The notes under the pieces are model-generated. The model was not told where the DNA came from and ran no database searches. It saw nothing but the letters and a program-made list of their open reading frames with translations. This document shows, one piece after another, positions 38,172 through 51,602 of a stretch of DNA of 64,000 nucleotides. Both the position numbers and the translations under genes were made by a program. Position 1 is the stretch's first letter. Each line of letters starts with the position of its first letter. The stretch covers positions 7,688,001 through 7,752,000 of the forward strand of contig PUFA01000084.1 in the NCBI GenBank assembly GCA_003508835.1, in the 5' to 3' direction. The DNA comes from Eonycteris spelaea (Eukaryota > Chordata > Mammalia > Chiroptera > Pteropodidae).

Positions 38172-38227
38172 CTCTCCCAAGAAATCCATGGAGTTATTTT
38201 CCATAATCATGGGCATTTCTGGCTTAG
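38172..38227 (-). CDS. CD96: CD96 coding exon: 56-nt linker into Ig domain 3
   Basis: This small exon starts at phase 1 after acceptor tttgcctttaag and ends at phase 0 before donor gtgagt. Joined to the G left by the previous exon it reads A-KPEMPMIMENNSMDFLGE, matching human AKPEIPVIVENNSTDVLVE. It contributes the first strand of the third Ig domain and an NNS sequon. Its length is not a multiple of three, so skipping it would shift the frame. On the CD96 strand a long (CT)n then (CA)n tract ends about 75 nt upstream of the acceptor, which could affect its inclusion. Confidence 0.92.
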
Positions 38228-38300
38228 CTTAAAGGCAAATAGAACACAGTTAGTGGCAACGAATGCCATCCTATCTGACCTTGTGTGTGTTTATGTGTGA

Positions 38301-38402
<102 letters not shown>

Positions 38403-38409
38403 GAGGGAT

Positions 38410-38960
38410 TCATCATTTGTCAAATATTTATTAAACACCTACTCTGTGCCTGGCAGTATGCCTAGGAAACAAAGAAGGACAAATCATTTTCCCTGTCCTA
38501 AAAAAATTTGTATTTTCATGCAAAGTACATATACATAAACTAAAAATGTATGATTTGAAGAAAGCTTTAAGAGAAGCTGCTAACTCAAGGTTGGTGAATA
38601 AGAGAAGGCTTTTGAAAGATGTAACATCTAACAGACACTTGAATGATGATTATCAATGAGTCAAGTGAAATGGGGAATATGGAGGAGGGGAGGGGCAGGT
38701 GGTGGGGAAAGAGAAGAAAGGAGTATTTTGTGTCCGAAGGCCATTCAGTATAGTTTATAGACCTCTGAAAGGACAGGGAAAACACTTGATACTTGTTTAG
38801 TTGCCTGGTACTAGAAAATATCATGGACTATTTCAGTGATTTTGTTGTCCTGCTAGACTGTAACTGCCTCAAAGCCAGATTGTTTTATCCGTTTATCCAT
38901 CTCTAGCACTTAACAGTGCCCAGTACAAAGCAGACATTGAGTAGTATATCATGTTAAACT
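38410..38960 (+). repeat. old interspersed repeat plus LINE-2 tail
   Basis: 'aaatatttattaaacaccta ... ctgtgcctggcagtatgcct' (38410-38715) is the recurring unnamed family. 'tttatccatctctagcactt' at 38825-38950 is an L2 3' end. Confidence 0.5.
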
Positions 38961-41544
38961 TAACTATGTTCTTGAGTATAGCAAAGCTGTCTATGAACCA
39001 GTGTAGAAAATATTAAGACCTCATCTCAAGTGTCATCAGTGCCTACAAATCCACTGGGCATTTGCCTCTACTAACTAAGGTCTCTTGTTGGGCACACCTA
39101 TGACTTTCTCCTAAGGATTTATTGGAGTTATGGGAGCAGACTGAGTCCACAAGTAGGGCAAACTTTAAGTCCTAGAGAGTTTATGGCAATAACGGATCCC
39201 TATCAGCTGGTGTCTAATCCCCAGCTTCCTTGCCTTCACTTGGGAAAACTCTGATGTGTGTTCTCCCATAATTCTCTGAGGCATTGAACTCTAAGCCCAC
39301 AGCTCAGTTGTGTTTATTCTATTATCTTCCTTCCCTTCTGACGTTTCTTCTACTTCTGATGTTTTCTAGGATCACCTCTTAAATGAATTAATTGAACTCA
39401 AATAATTGCCTCAGTGATTGCTTTCAGGGGAACCCAAACCAAGCTATAATCCTAAAACACTAACAGGAAGAAGGGTATTTCTGACTTCCTATTAATAACA
39501 AATACCAGTAGAATGAAAGGCTTAAAAGAAAAAGCAATTACTAAAAGTTGCAGAGGTGATAGAGATTCTTTTTGAATAAAGTTTAAAGTTAAGTTGTGGA
39601 GGAGTGCAAATTTGTGATGGCAGGTGACTTCCCCTAAATAAAGTATAGTTGAAGGAGACTAATGAGGGAGATGCAGGAAGTAGCAGAGGAGCTGGGCAAG
39701 CTTCTGATCCCTGATCCATTAGAGAATGAAGACATCTTTCAGGAAGAAGAAATAAGCTGTCTTTATTTAGATACATCTTTTTAGTTTTCATGTTTTTAGT
39801 TTTGGCTTATTCTATGAGGAATCACCAAGAGATGTAGAGTAGGTTCTGAATAAGATACGTATTCACTTCTGTGCCAGGGCCACTACAATATACATTCGGA
39901 TGACCCCCACAAATAGGTTAAAGACTAGATAGGTTGTCCTAACACAACCTAGCTGGCCCATCTGATAAAGGAGAAAGCCAGGAAGTGGGGGAAAATCTAA
40001 TTCTATTAACAAGTAGGCAGTCTCATATCTTTAAGTATCCACTGAAAGGAGTTCAAAGAAGAAACAAAAAGAAATGTAGAGAAAGAGAGATATAGAGACA
40101 GATAGGGTGATGAGTGGGATATAAAAGAGTCAAAAGCATTCAAGACCAAGATGAAGGTATTTTAACATAGCAAAGAGATACAGGGCATGGTTTAAACATT
40201 GACAAGGCAAATAGATCGGGTTATGGTACAAAAACCCATAGTCAAATGGGACACTTAAAATTAATATTTCTTTGCACATCCCAGGTGACTGTCTTCACTG
40301 CTTTGCCAATAGTTAGGTCAGATGAGCCAGTTTTATGTTTGTGCTGACAATTACAGCCCAGTAAGTGAGCTGACGGTGATAACAAAAAATATGAGCAGAC
40401 ATTTTAAACTCTTCACAGAACATTATTTAGGCTCCATAGAAACCTGACCATCAGGGTGATTGATTATTTCCTAGTCCATCAATGTGGAGAGATGGAGAAT
40501 AAGGGAAGGAGGGAGGGAGGAAGGGCTGCAGGAAGAAGGCAAGATCCAGAGAGAGGGAGAGACAAAGGAAAAGCTATAAGCGAGTGACTTCAAACTAAAT
40601 TAACTTGGCTGTAGCTACACCATCTTTATGAAGTACACCATCTTTATGAACTTTCCTTCAAAATGCTGAATTATGTAATCTCTAATAATAATGCAATATT
40701 ATTCTAAGTAAAATGTAAAAACAAAGATTTTTTTTTCACTTGTTCTGTCATTTGGGGAACTGAGGAAAAAAAGCTAGCAGTCCATGACCTTACATTCTGT
40801 GAAGTTATTTTCTCTTTATTTACCTTATTCTCAAAACCAATTAACTGTTCATTCACATCACTGCTTTTCTCTTTGCCTTAATTTAAAAATGTCATTTTAA
40901 AGAACACAGTTCTTGGTCACAAAGATGAAAAAAGTTATTCAAAGCTAGGGGTTTCTGTTTATTAATATTTCCTTACATCACTAAACAAAATAGAAAATTT
41001 AGATTTTCCCCTAAATTTGGACCCTACAGGGTCAGAAGGCCATCCCTTCAGGCTCCTTTGCTGGAGGAGCTGGACAATCTTCACTTCACTTGGCCTTGGT
41101 GAGAGCGAGGGACACCTGCAGGGTTTCTTTGAAGTCGTATGTATCACTTTTCCTTTTCTCACACTGGCCTTGTTCTGTATTGCTCCAGTAAGCAACTAAG
41201 ATGATTAGACAGCTAAGCAATTAGACTTTGGAATTTGTAATTGAAGAGCTTTCTAGTGTTCTTAGAAAACATTAAAATTGTAAATAAGGTAGTGACCACC
41301 AGAAAATTGACGAATCTGTGGTTTCCATGTGATTTTATTCTATTAACTGAATCACCATTTTTTTACTTCTTACCCTCATCCCCACCCTTAACGTGAATGA
41401 CAAGTGTCAAGGTAAACAGAACCCCAGAATGGCCACCCTTACACGGCTGCATTCCAGCTAACAAGGTGCTTCCTCTCTAAGGGAAAGTGAGGCAGGAGAC
41501 TTTGAAGGAGAATGGCAAGGGATCCAGAAAACAGAAACTCTTAC
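38961..41544. other. CD96 intron, no gene recognised
   Basis: Unique sequence. It includes an 18-bp tandem duplication (acaccatctttatgaa, about 40618-40655) and purine-rich patches (40500-40570). Confidence 0.55.
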
Positions 41545-41752
41545 CAAAAACCTTGATCGTGGTAGAGCTCCTTAAGACTTTGCCAGTCCTGACCATGACA
41601 TGGCAAGAGAACTTCCGGTCATCATCATGAATTTGGACTGGAGAGAGGTAAAGCCCATAGTCTGTGCCTAGCTTGACTCTGTCTTTAAATAATGTGGAAT
41701 TGCTGATGGAATGATCTTCAGTGATAAGTGTTTCCTGAGTTCCATTATCCTC
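41545..41752 (-). CDS. CD96: CD96 coding exon: second half of Ig domain 2
   Basis: This 208-nt exon starts at phase 0 after acceptor tttctcaacag and ends at phase 1 before donor gtaaga. The product begins EDNGTQETLI, contains NSTLFKDRVKLGTDY, and reaches the second Ig cysteine in KFSCHV before ending in SSTTIKVF. These match human CD96 closely. Sequons NGT and NST suggest glycosylation. In human a 16-residue alternative exon can lie between the AWxV end of the previous exon and this EDNGT start. No clear equivalent was seen between 41753 and 51602, so this bat may express only the shorter domain 2 form, or the exon may have diverged beyond recognition by eye. Confidence 0.95.
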
Positions 41753-41769
41753 CTGTTGAGAAAAATAAT

Positions 41770-41850
41770 TACCAGTTATTGAGCACTCAGCTGTGCCAGC
41801 TCTGTGCTAGGTATTCCACATGTACTAATTCATTTATGTCTTGTAAAAAT
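41770..41850 (-). repeat. MIR fragment beside a CD96 acceptor
   Basis: 'cagttattgagcactcagct' and 'gtgctaggtattccacatgt'. It begins about 17 bases upstream (CD96 strand) of the exon acceptor, so it supplies nearby intron but not the splice site. Confidence 0.65.
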
Positions 41851-44094
41851 AGAGATTATGAATGAAGAATTGAAATTAAGAGATATTTAATGTTACTAGA
41901 CAAAGTATCATTACACTTGACTTTCAGTTAAAAACTCCTGTCACCCTTTTCTAACATAAATAGAAACTTGCTGCTGTTTTGATTAGAATGTCCCCTTCGT
42001 AACTCTTTACAAGTTGCATATCTGGGATGGGATTTGGGAGGCACAGCACTGGGGGCTAATGGCAGATTATAATTCTCAGTTCAAGTTCAAAGTTCAGAAA
42101 TCTTAATGCTAAGATGTACTGAGGAGGCTGAATCCGTTCTGCTTATTAAATTTTCACCTGAACTGGATGATCAAAGTTACCTTCTCTTCCTAGCATTACT
42201 TCAGAAAAGGTCTCATTTTAGTTCTCCTCAGAGCCAGGACTCCAGTGCGATAAGGACACTCTCCTATGGTATGAAATTTAAAGAGGCATTAATTCTCCGG
42301 GTCTTTTACGTGCAGGCTGGGCACCCAAAAGTAAGTGCCCCTTAAATTTTGTGCTGTAGAATCCTCCTTGCCTTCTCACCTCAGTCTAGTCACTGTCTTT
42401 GCCCTTCTCCCTTATCTCTGTTTCTGTGCTACCTTCAAAGAGAATACATGATGAGTAGGCTGTAAATGTTAATCTGAATTTTGGAAATTAGTTTATTTGG
42501 AGTACTTGGTTCCTTTATTCCATATCCTTTCTTGGGTTTGTGAGGAAAACCCCCATTACTCTTTTCCTACTCAGAATTTCTATAGACAGAAGTCCTGGAA
42601 GTGTCACAGTGTTGGTCAATGTCAGTAAATATGCTAAGGACTCAATGAGGAGGGGCTCTTGAGGGGTTACAAGAGTAGAGGAAGGGTCATGTCCTCATAC
42701 CCCTTAGTATAACTCAATCATCTTAATTAAGTTGCTTTGAAATATTGATCCATAAGCTTCTTCTCTGGAGATTTGAACTCAGTTTTTCTGGGGTGAGACC
42801 CAGGTTGGGGCATTTTTCTTTTTTAAAAAAAGGTCCTCAGAGGAGTCAGGGCTGAGACCACTCAACCAACTTAAACTACAGTTGAATCGTTATGCTCAGG
42901 AGCCAAGAGAAATAGAGGCAACTAAAGTTTACAAGAGTGAACACTAATGTATCTGATGAGGCAGAAGTCATAAAATAATAAAAAACAGAAATCTGTTACT
43001 TGGAATCTCTAGTTTAAAAAAATGAGACAGATTCGGGGTGGAAGAAATGGACACCAGGTAAGTCAGAGAATTCTAGTGTGGGCTGGGAACTTAAACAGTG
43101 GAAACAGGAACGTAGACTCCTTAAATCGTTAATATAGATATTTCCTGAATACACTTAGTAAAAACTCTTATGTAAGACACAATCTTTGAGGTATTATGGC
43201 TAACATTGGTATCAGATTTATAAACAGATGTATATAAACAGTATTGTATGCAGAGAGAGAAGCATACGCTGCTTAAGACGTACTCTTAAGCAACGTATAT
43301 ACCTTTATATCCACATGAAGGGCTACTCTGTGCTTCTGTCCTCTTAATGAAGAAGAGTAAAAAAAAATAAAGTTAGAGAGCTTAAATTCTGAAAACAGGG
43401 ACTCCAAAAGGAGTATTGGGTGGTGATAACACAAAAAAGTGAAAGGCATTTCACTCAGTGTCTGCTAATCTGGAGGCCAATAATTAAGGAGGCAGGCTCC
43501 CCCTGCAGGTCCTCCAGCACAAGTTGAATTTTACAGCTCCTGCTTTAAGCACAGGGACTGTTTTTATGAGGATCTTGGAGTTCAAAACGCTTCTTGATCA
43601 TTTAGTAAATGACTAGCCACCTGGAACATTTCCATCTGTCACTTTGTTGTGGGAAGAAAGGCAGTCAAAAGCTGAGGTTGGAGACTGGTGATAAAAACTG
43701 CTTTTTCCTTTGTATTGTGCCTAGCCAGGGTGTTCATGGATGGTGAAAAGATACAAAAGAAAAAAAAAATTTTTTTCAAAGGTTGTTTGTTTTTGTATTT
43801 TTTTTCTGGGCAGTTAACTGCTGTAGAGGGAAGAATTTGCTTCTTTGTTGGAAAAGATGGAATTCAATTGCAAAGCGTGCCCTGTACCTACAACATCCAA
43901 AGATCCTAAGACAACCTAGAGTCTCAGTTAGAAAAGGGCTGAGGCGAGAACCTGCATGTGAGTAGCTGACTTCATGGAGCAAATGGGAGAGGAGAGGTGG
44001 AAAAAACTAGTGCAAACAATGCAATGTCTAGAGCTGAGGGGGAGAAGTAATACCAACATTATGCTTTCACCACTACTAAAATTTTATATTCTTA
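41851..44094. other. CD96 intron, no gene recognised
   Basis: Unique sequence. An imperfect palindrome (gcttaag/cttaagc) lies at about 43268-43305. Confidence 0.55.
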
Positions 44095-44250
44095 TTCATC
44101 ATAGTTAAAATTTATTTAGAGCCTACTATATTTAAGGCACTATGTAAGGTTCTTTCAAGTCTTATCTTATTTGCTCCTTACAACAAAAACTGAGGATAAG
44201 TAACTTGCTCAAAGGTCACACAAAGCAAGAAGCTACTTAAGTCACAACTT
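44095..44250 (-). repeat. MIR SINE
   Basis: 'aaatttatttagagcctact', 'ttaaggcactatgtaaggtt' and 'agtaacttgctcaaaggtca'. Confidence 0.7.
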
Positions 44251-44899
44251 TAAAAGCAGAGATGCCAAGGACAAGAAAGAAATAAGCCTCATCAATAACA
44301 CACATTAATGAAAACCAAACCATCATGAAATACATGAAAAAAAAAAACTTTCTGGAGTATTAGAAATGACAAACAAAAGAAATTCCAGGAGGCCAGAGGC
44401 CTTTATATAGTTTGTAGATCATTGAGGTGTGGGCAATTTGCTGATTGAAAGGGCCCTTGGGAGTCATACACCCTATGACTGGGGTCATAGAGTGCACTTT
44501 AACTCCCACCTGATACAGATGATCATAGGGTCTGCAGGAAACAGATTACTAAGGGTGGGTGGGGGGTCTTATGTAGAGTCTTTATTCTTGCCTTTTTTCC
44601 TCCTCTCGTTTTTTTTTAAAAAATTTTTCTGACGCCTTTTTTTTAATATTACAAATATTTGTAGAACTTCCTGGGACTTTCAACTTGATGAATCTTTAAG
44701 ATTTAATGGGAAGTGTAGATTGAACTAGCTAACCTACGCTAGTCCTGACACTCAGTAGATGTGCAACAAATACAAACTCACTGTCCTCCAGCTTCACTGC
44801 TGATCGACCAGCTACCTGATGAGTATTCATTATCCGCTTGACTAAATTGAGGAATTATAGAGAGTAATAAAACTAACCCTTTAGAGATTAGTTTTTAAT

Positions 44900-45040
44900 A
44901 CATACTGAGTAGGCATGTGCTAAGTTACTTAGTTGCATTATCTTACTTATACCTAACAATAATGCCAAGATGTCAATACTATAATGATCCCCTTTTAAAG
45001 ATGAGGGGACTAAAACTTAGGTTAGATGACATCTCTATAA
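44900..45040 (-). repeat. MIR SINE, partial
   Basis: 'taggcatgtgctaagttact' and 'tgatccccttttaaagatga'. Confidence 0.6.
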
Positions 45041-45848
45041 CATGACTTCTGAAACAAAAGGAAAATCGTGTGCCCCTATACACACCTATCAAAATATCCT
45101 AATATATTTTGACCAAGAGGTAAAGCTAACAAAAACTCTACAATTAAAACTTTAAAAAAAAAAAAACAAAAAATGACTGCATAAAGCCTGCATTGCTCTA
45201 TCTGTTCTCCTCCGTCAACTTTTATACATGTGCCCATGGGGGACATGAGGCCATGAAGGCCCAGGAACCACAGGCTGATTGAAAACTACTGTTCCTTGAA
45301 CAGTATAGCAGGGTGTCAAAACAAACAAACAACAGCCTTCCTTTATTTAAAATGTTGGAATTTTATTCATTATTGATTTTCTCTAAATTTTCATTTTTAA
45401 AAATATTTTTTTAATATCCATACCTTGATTATTGATTTTTTTGGCACTCTCTTAAATCGTGCACCGAAGGTGAGGGCTTTACTCACCCTATTCCTAGGTC
45501 TTAGGTTACACAGCTAGTTTAAGGTAAAACCAGGACTTGAAAACAAGAATTTCCTTCCAAAATTCATGTTGCTAATGACCTTGCTATAAATGGCCTCACG
45601 AAAATAGTAGAATGAACAATTCTTACCCTTTCTGCTTAGAGTCTATTTGAGGAGAAGAAGGAATTCACAAGAAAAGCAAATACAAAATCAGACCCATAGA
45701 AGAGAAATAGATGCATATTTAAATTACATACAGGTAAACTAATTTGCATTATGAGAGCTGGGTCAGGTCATAAATCATCATTACTTCTCCCTGTGTTCAT
45801 TAAAGACTTCACAAACCTGAAAATAAATGGTGGAAGGCTTCCTTTTTA

Positions 45849-45936
45849 TTTATTTTATTTTATTTTATTTATTTTATTTTATTTTATTTTATTTTATTTA
45901 TTTTATTTTATTTTATTTATTTTATTTTATTTTTTA
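45849..45936 (+). repeat. (TTTTA)n microsatellite
   Basis: Run of attt/tttta units, about 88 bases, which produces a spurious Leu/Phe/Tyr open frame. Confidence 0.95.
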
Positions 45937-46524
45937 TTAGGAGCAGAATTTTCAATCCAGAAAAGGGGCCTTGGTACTATTTGATTTAGTGACATTATTT
46001 CATCTCTGAGATGAGTCAAGCTTCATGTTAGAGCTGGCTGTGTTGACCACAGCACATGGCAGGTGTTGAGTGTATAGAATTCATTCAATAAATTCTGTTA
46101 ACTGTATTGATTGCTACTTCTTTATCTACAAACTGCTTCCTATCTTCAAATTTCCTCCATTTATTCCCCATCCTTTCAGTGCTATCAAAGCAGCTGCTTG
46201 CAAAGCTCTTCTCATCCACTTTGTAAACCAGAACAATATTTTTCTAATCATCGAAATTGGTTGTCAACACTTTATAAATTGGCTAGCACCTTAATTTTGA
46301 TTATCGTGAAGACAATTAAGGTCAGCTGTCACCAGGTAGAAGGTGATAGTTTTGTTTTCTGAATAGTGAGGCTTCCAGGCATGGGAAATCAGCATTGTTT
46401 ACAGCACCACTTCATTTTCTGTTTCAGTATAAAACATCGTAAATACTGAAGAAGAGTATATTGAAAGATACATTTATAGATCAACTTTTATTTGTTCATT
46501 TATTTGTTTGGTTTTAGAATGTTA

Positions 46525-46780
46525 ACTTTCTTTCCTTATTTTTATTTTTACTTATTTTTATTTTTCAATTATTCTTAACATTTAATATTATAATAGCTTC
46601 GGGTATACAGCATAGTAGTTAGATATTTATATAAATTACAAAGTGATCTCCCTGGTTAGTCTAGTCCCCACCTGGCACCATACATAGTTATGAAAATATT
46701 ATTGACTGTATTCCCTATGCTGCACTTAAATCTCTGTGACTATTTTGTAAGTGCCATACTTTATCATTAGCAAATTATTT
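46525..46780 (-). mobile_element. LINE-1 3' UTR, antisense arm
   Basis: 'ttcgggtatacagcatagta', 'ataaattacaaagtgatctc' and 'catacatagttatgaaaata' are an antisense L1 3' end of the same subfamily as 47745-47940, making inverted arms. Confidence 0.8.
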
Positions 46781-46782
46781 GG

Positions 46783-47955
46783 TAGATTGTCTTTCATTTG
46801 GTAGATTGTCTTTTAATTTCGTTGATGGTTTCCTTCACTGTGCAAAAACTTTAGTTTAATGTAGTCCCATTAGTTCATTTTTTTCTTTTGTTTCTGTTGC
46901 CCGAAGAGATACATTAAAAATATCCATCCACTAAAGAGTTAATATCTAAAATTTATAAAGAACTCATAAAATCTAACACACACACACACACAAAGAATTC
47001 AATTAAAAAATGGGCAGAGGACCCGAATAGACATTTCTCCAAAGAGGACCTATAGATGGCCAATAGACATGAAAAGATACTCACTATCACTAATCATCAG
47101 AGAAATGTAAATTAAAACCACAATGAGATGTCACTTAGCATCTGTCAGATGGCTGTCATCAGTAAATCAACAAACAATAAGTGTTGATGGAGATATGAAG
47201 AAAAGGGAACCCTCATGCACTGTTGGTGGGATTGCAAATTGGTACAGTCACTATGGAAAAAGTTTGGAGGTTCCTTGAAAAATCAAAAATAGAACTACCT
47301 TATGACCAGGAATTCCACTTCTGGGTATTTATCTGAAGAAACCCGAAATGCTACTTCAAAAAGCTATATGTATCCCTATGTTCACTGCAGCATTGTTTAC
47401 AATAGCCAAGATATGGAAACAACCTAAGTGTCTATTAATAGTCAATTGAATAAAGAAGGTGTGGTATACTTCCATGCAATGGACTATTACCCAGTTATAA
47501 AAAGGAAAGAAATCTTACCATTTGTGACAACACGAATAGACCTAGAGAGTATTACGCTAAGTGAAATAAGTCATACAAAGAAAGGCAAAAACCATATGAT
47601 CTCATCTATATGTGGAATCTAAAGAACAGAACAACAGAAACAAAACAGAAATAGACTCATAGATGCAGAGAACAAACTGATGGTTGGCAGATGGGAGAGG
47701 GGTTGGGGGCTGAATGAAAAGGTGAAGAGATTAAGAAGTACAAATTGGGAGTTGCAAAATAGTCATAGGGATATAAAATAGAGCATAGGGAATGCAGTCA
47801 GCAATATTGTAATAACTATGTATGGTGCCAAGTGGGTACTAGACTTATTGAGGGAACCACTTTGTAAATTATATAAATGTCTAATCACTGTGCTGCACAC
47901 ATGAAACTAATATAATATTGAATGTCAACTGTCATTGAAAATAAAAATTAAAAAG
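46783..47955 (+). mobile_element. LINE-1, 5' part inverted (twin-priming type)
   Basis: 46783-46915 is antisense ORF2 ('ccttcactgtgcaaaaactt'). 46918-47955 is sense ORF2 C-terminus and 3' UTR ('ctgggtatttatctgaagaa', 'gatctcatctatatgtggaa') with an A-rich tail. The sense part resumes about where the inverted part stops in L1 coordinates, as in twin-primed insertions. Confidence 0.75.
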
Positions 47956-50900
47956 TTAACATACCCAAACCAAAATAGGTAAATAAATTCTTATCTATAA
48001 ATGTATCCTTTCAATATTTTGGTCTTTAATATTTATATAAAACATCAAAAATATTAAAGAAAATTATATTGAAAAGAAAGATATGTTTATAAAAATTTAA
48101 AGCAATATAAGCATCTAAGCTCTAGTTATATGTCTTTATCACTAATATTGAACTATTCGCTGAAATATTCCTCTCCTTGTCATGATTTTAAAGAGAAAAA
48201 TTGTGAGTTTCTCTTTATTCACAAACTTTGGGAAAAACATTTTCTCAACAACCCCCTCCCATACCAACTTGAACTTATATGTCCCAAGATCTTGGTGTTA
48301 TTTCCTGGCCAACTGTTCTTTAATTATTCAGCTCAAACGTTATTTTTGAAAGAAGCTTTCTCAGGTCCATCTAGTCAGAATCAAACTATTTCCCCTATGT
48401 TTTTTACATTTTTATCAAAATTTTACTTTATAGTCCAGTACAGTTTGTGTTTCTGAAGGTCACAGCACTCAAAACAGATTCACACATGTTTATTAGATCA
48501 AATTGAAATTTATACTGTGGAAAATCAGAACACTAATTTGGAATGAAAACAGAATATTAGAATGTATATAGAAGCTCACAGAATTTCCCTGATGACTATT
48601 GCATGTTTGTGCCTCAGGATACAAAATGAGAAAAAGATCACTTCTCCTTTATCTATCAGCTGCATCCCATCTAAACACACTCATATTCTGTACTTTCTTA
48701 TACATCACCCCATCATTCGCATGGACCCTCAGTGTCCACTGAAGGATTAACCCTGTGCATTTACTTAATTATTTCTCATGCTAGATTGATGTTGGATATC
48801 TTGTCTATTTGCATCTGATGCCAGTCAACTTCAGTGTGGTCACAATCCTGGAATGTAAGTTCCCCAAATGCAGAGGATCCACTCCAGGAACACATTTAAC
48901 ACAGCCTTAGTATGGGGTCAGATACACATACCAAATAATTTTCTAATAATAACCGAGGATCCCAATAATAACCTTTTTCCATGAGGGTCATAACTGAATT
49001 AATTAGATTTTATAAAATTCCACCTACAAGAAGACATGGCTTTTGGTTTCCAGTGACTTAGATTAAAATTTTAGTGTGTAAAATTGTTTCCAGGATTTAA
49101 CACAAGCTTGCAGTGGAAGCATGTGCAGCTTCTCAGAGTTACTGAATTCAGTATAGCAGGTTTTTGCCTTCCTGAGTTCATCTTCACAATCATCTCTACT
49201 TTTTAACCTTTTCCTAAAAGCCACAGTATATCATGGTTGTGAGAACAATTGCCTTATCATTATAATTATTATTGCTAGTTTAACAAAATACTAAAAATCT
49301 AAAATAGGGATTTGAGAGGATATTTATGTCCTCTGCAGACCTATAACAGTTATGACATGAAGAGCTTCAGTTTATTTCTTAATATGAGGAAATGAGATAA
49401 TTTCATATCAGACTTGCTGAATCCGACAGGCAAGAGTGTGGAGCACAGATGTAAATCAGGGGAGCAAATAGATTTTGACATTTAAAAAGGGAATGCACAG
49501 TAGGAATTTAATCAGCACATTTCCTAATACAATATTCCCTTTGAAGAGAAGTTTCTTTCAAAAAGATTCCTCAAGTTGTCTGCATGGTGATGCATTCTTT
49601 AAAGTGACAGCATGGCTTGAGGTTCTAACAGAAGTTTGGGATCACTGTCTCAGTGTGTGACCTTAGGTGCACTTTCTCTGCCTCTCATTTATTCTAAATG
49701 CCCTGGCAGAATCCAAAGATAGTGTCTATTTAGCCTTCTCAGTTTCTTTAAAGAAAACTACTAGATAAAGATGCCTTATCAGTTATCTACTCACTGATAC
49801 TTGATGAACTGCTACTCATTAACCAATCAAACAGCCAGCATCAATTTAGTAACCATCAATTTAATACGAGGACAACGTACAGGGCTGTGGGGGAAAAAGA
49901 CAAAGATAAACAGATCCCTTCAATTATTTACTGAGTGCCATGTTCTAGGCACCAGATCAAATGCTAGGAACTTTTGAAGCGAGTGATGCAGCTTTTTGCT
50001 CTGGAGAAGCTCAGAATCATACAAAAGACACAGGTCAAGTAGAAGACTTTACATTTGTTTGGAAAAATGCCTTTAAGATAAGATACTACAGATCAACTTA
50101 TTAGCCTACAAAAGTCTCCACAGTAAAGTTTTATTAAACTTTATTAGAATTCATTATTATTAAATTTTATTATGCCATTCATATTTGAATTTATGAAAAT
50201 TAGAGTGAAAACTTTTTAACTATTGGTGGAAACTATTAAAAATGTAAATAAGGTACAGAAAGTTTATTTCTATAACTGTAATGTTAGTATAGTGGGTTTC
50301 TGTCCTCCTAAGATGATTTCCATTATAATTTTTCCAAGAACCACAGTGTATCACATTTGTTAAGAAAAATGGACTTATACTAACAAGAGGCATAATATTC
50401 AGAAAACTTACATTTTAAAAAACAACCCTATGAAGGGAAAAGAATGTTTTCTGAGAGATGACAAAGAGACATTGTAGACTTTAGAACAGTTTGAAAATGT
50501 TATTTTAGAATAATTTTTTCTTTTCATACTAATGACCAAAAAAAAAATCTAGATAAGGAAAAATTATCAATAGGGTATTTTTTAAAGCCCACTTGCAAGT
50601 CAGTTATATTGGATTTGCCACAGACTCAGAGGAATCTTTTTATATGAAAGGTCTAGTTTCCAGGACAGTCCATAAAAATCTAAGAAACTTATAATGCAAA
50701 TGATAAATCATGGAAATACAGTATTTTACAAACTGTAGCACCTGCTACATTCATGGAAATCAATGAGTTAAGCAGAATTTTTAAATTTTGTGTTTTTATT
50801 GTGATGACTATCTAAAAAATTAACCATATTCTGGATCACTTAAATGAACATCCTTTTATATAATTCTCAAAATTGTGTTTATAATTATCTTTATAATTCC

Positions 50901-51602
50901 ATTAGTCTTGTATCATCATTTGATTTAACAGTATTAGAGGTCTACTATACATACTGACTAATACCTGGCTGCCATTTAGTTGGCTTGCCTTGGAAAATTT
51001 CTGGTAAAAATCCAAAATTTCTGGATTATTTTTTACACTCAGAAAATATGGCAACTGTGAGCCTGCCACTCCCTGTGGCAAAATAGAGCCAAGTAGTGGC
51101 TTTTTGTAACATAGGTTCTGCTTCTCCCATATGCGTTTTCCATCTATATTTTGTAAGCATTAGAGTTTATGTTTTCCCTTTTAAAGCATTGTTGTATATT
51201 TTTTCCAGGAAGCAGTAGTTAGGGTTCCAGGAAAAGGGAGTCTATCTCTTAGCATATGTTGTTTGTAAAACAGATATTTGTGAGTAGGGGCTTCTGTTAG
51301 ATGTCCCTCCCCTCCAGAGCAAGCATCCCACTCTTTTCTATAGTCATGGTTTGGAATGTAGCTTGAAATAGAAACTAACCTTTAGAAACTAATTTCTAAA
51401 TTAGCACATTTGTAGAGCCAGAGACTTATTGAGTTAGAGGGAATCCTAGCAGTCCCCCTCTCAGTCCCTGGCCATTCTCCAAACTTCCACATAATGCTTG
51501 CTTCTCATCCAGTATGCTTCCCTATTATTATTTGTTATTCATTTTTACTGCATTAATATTTAAAGATCATTGCAGTTATTCACTGAAAAGGGCAACACTT
51601 AC
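47956..51602. other. CD96 intron, no gene recognised
   Basis: AT-rich intron. Possible L2-like pieces at about 48180-48470 and 48700-48900, and an old repeat at 49920-50035; none coding. Confidence 0.5.
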
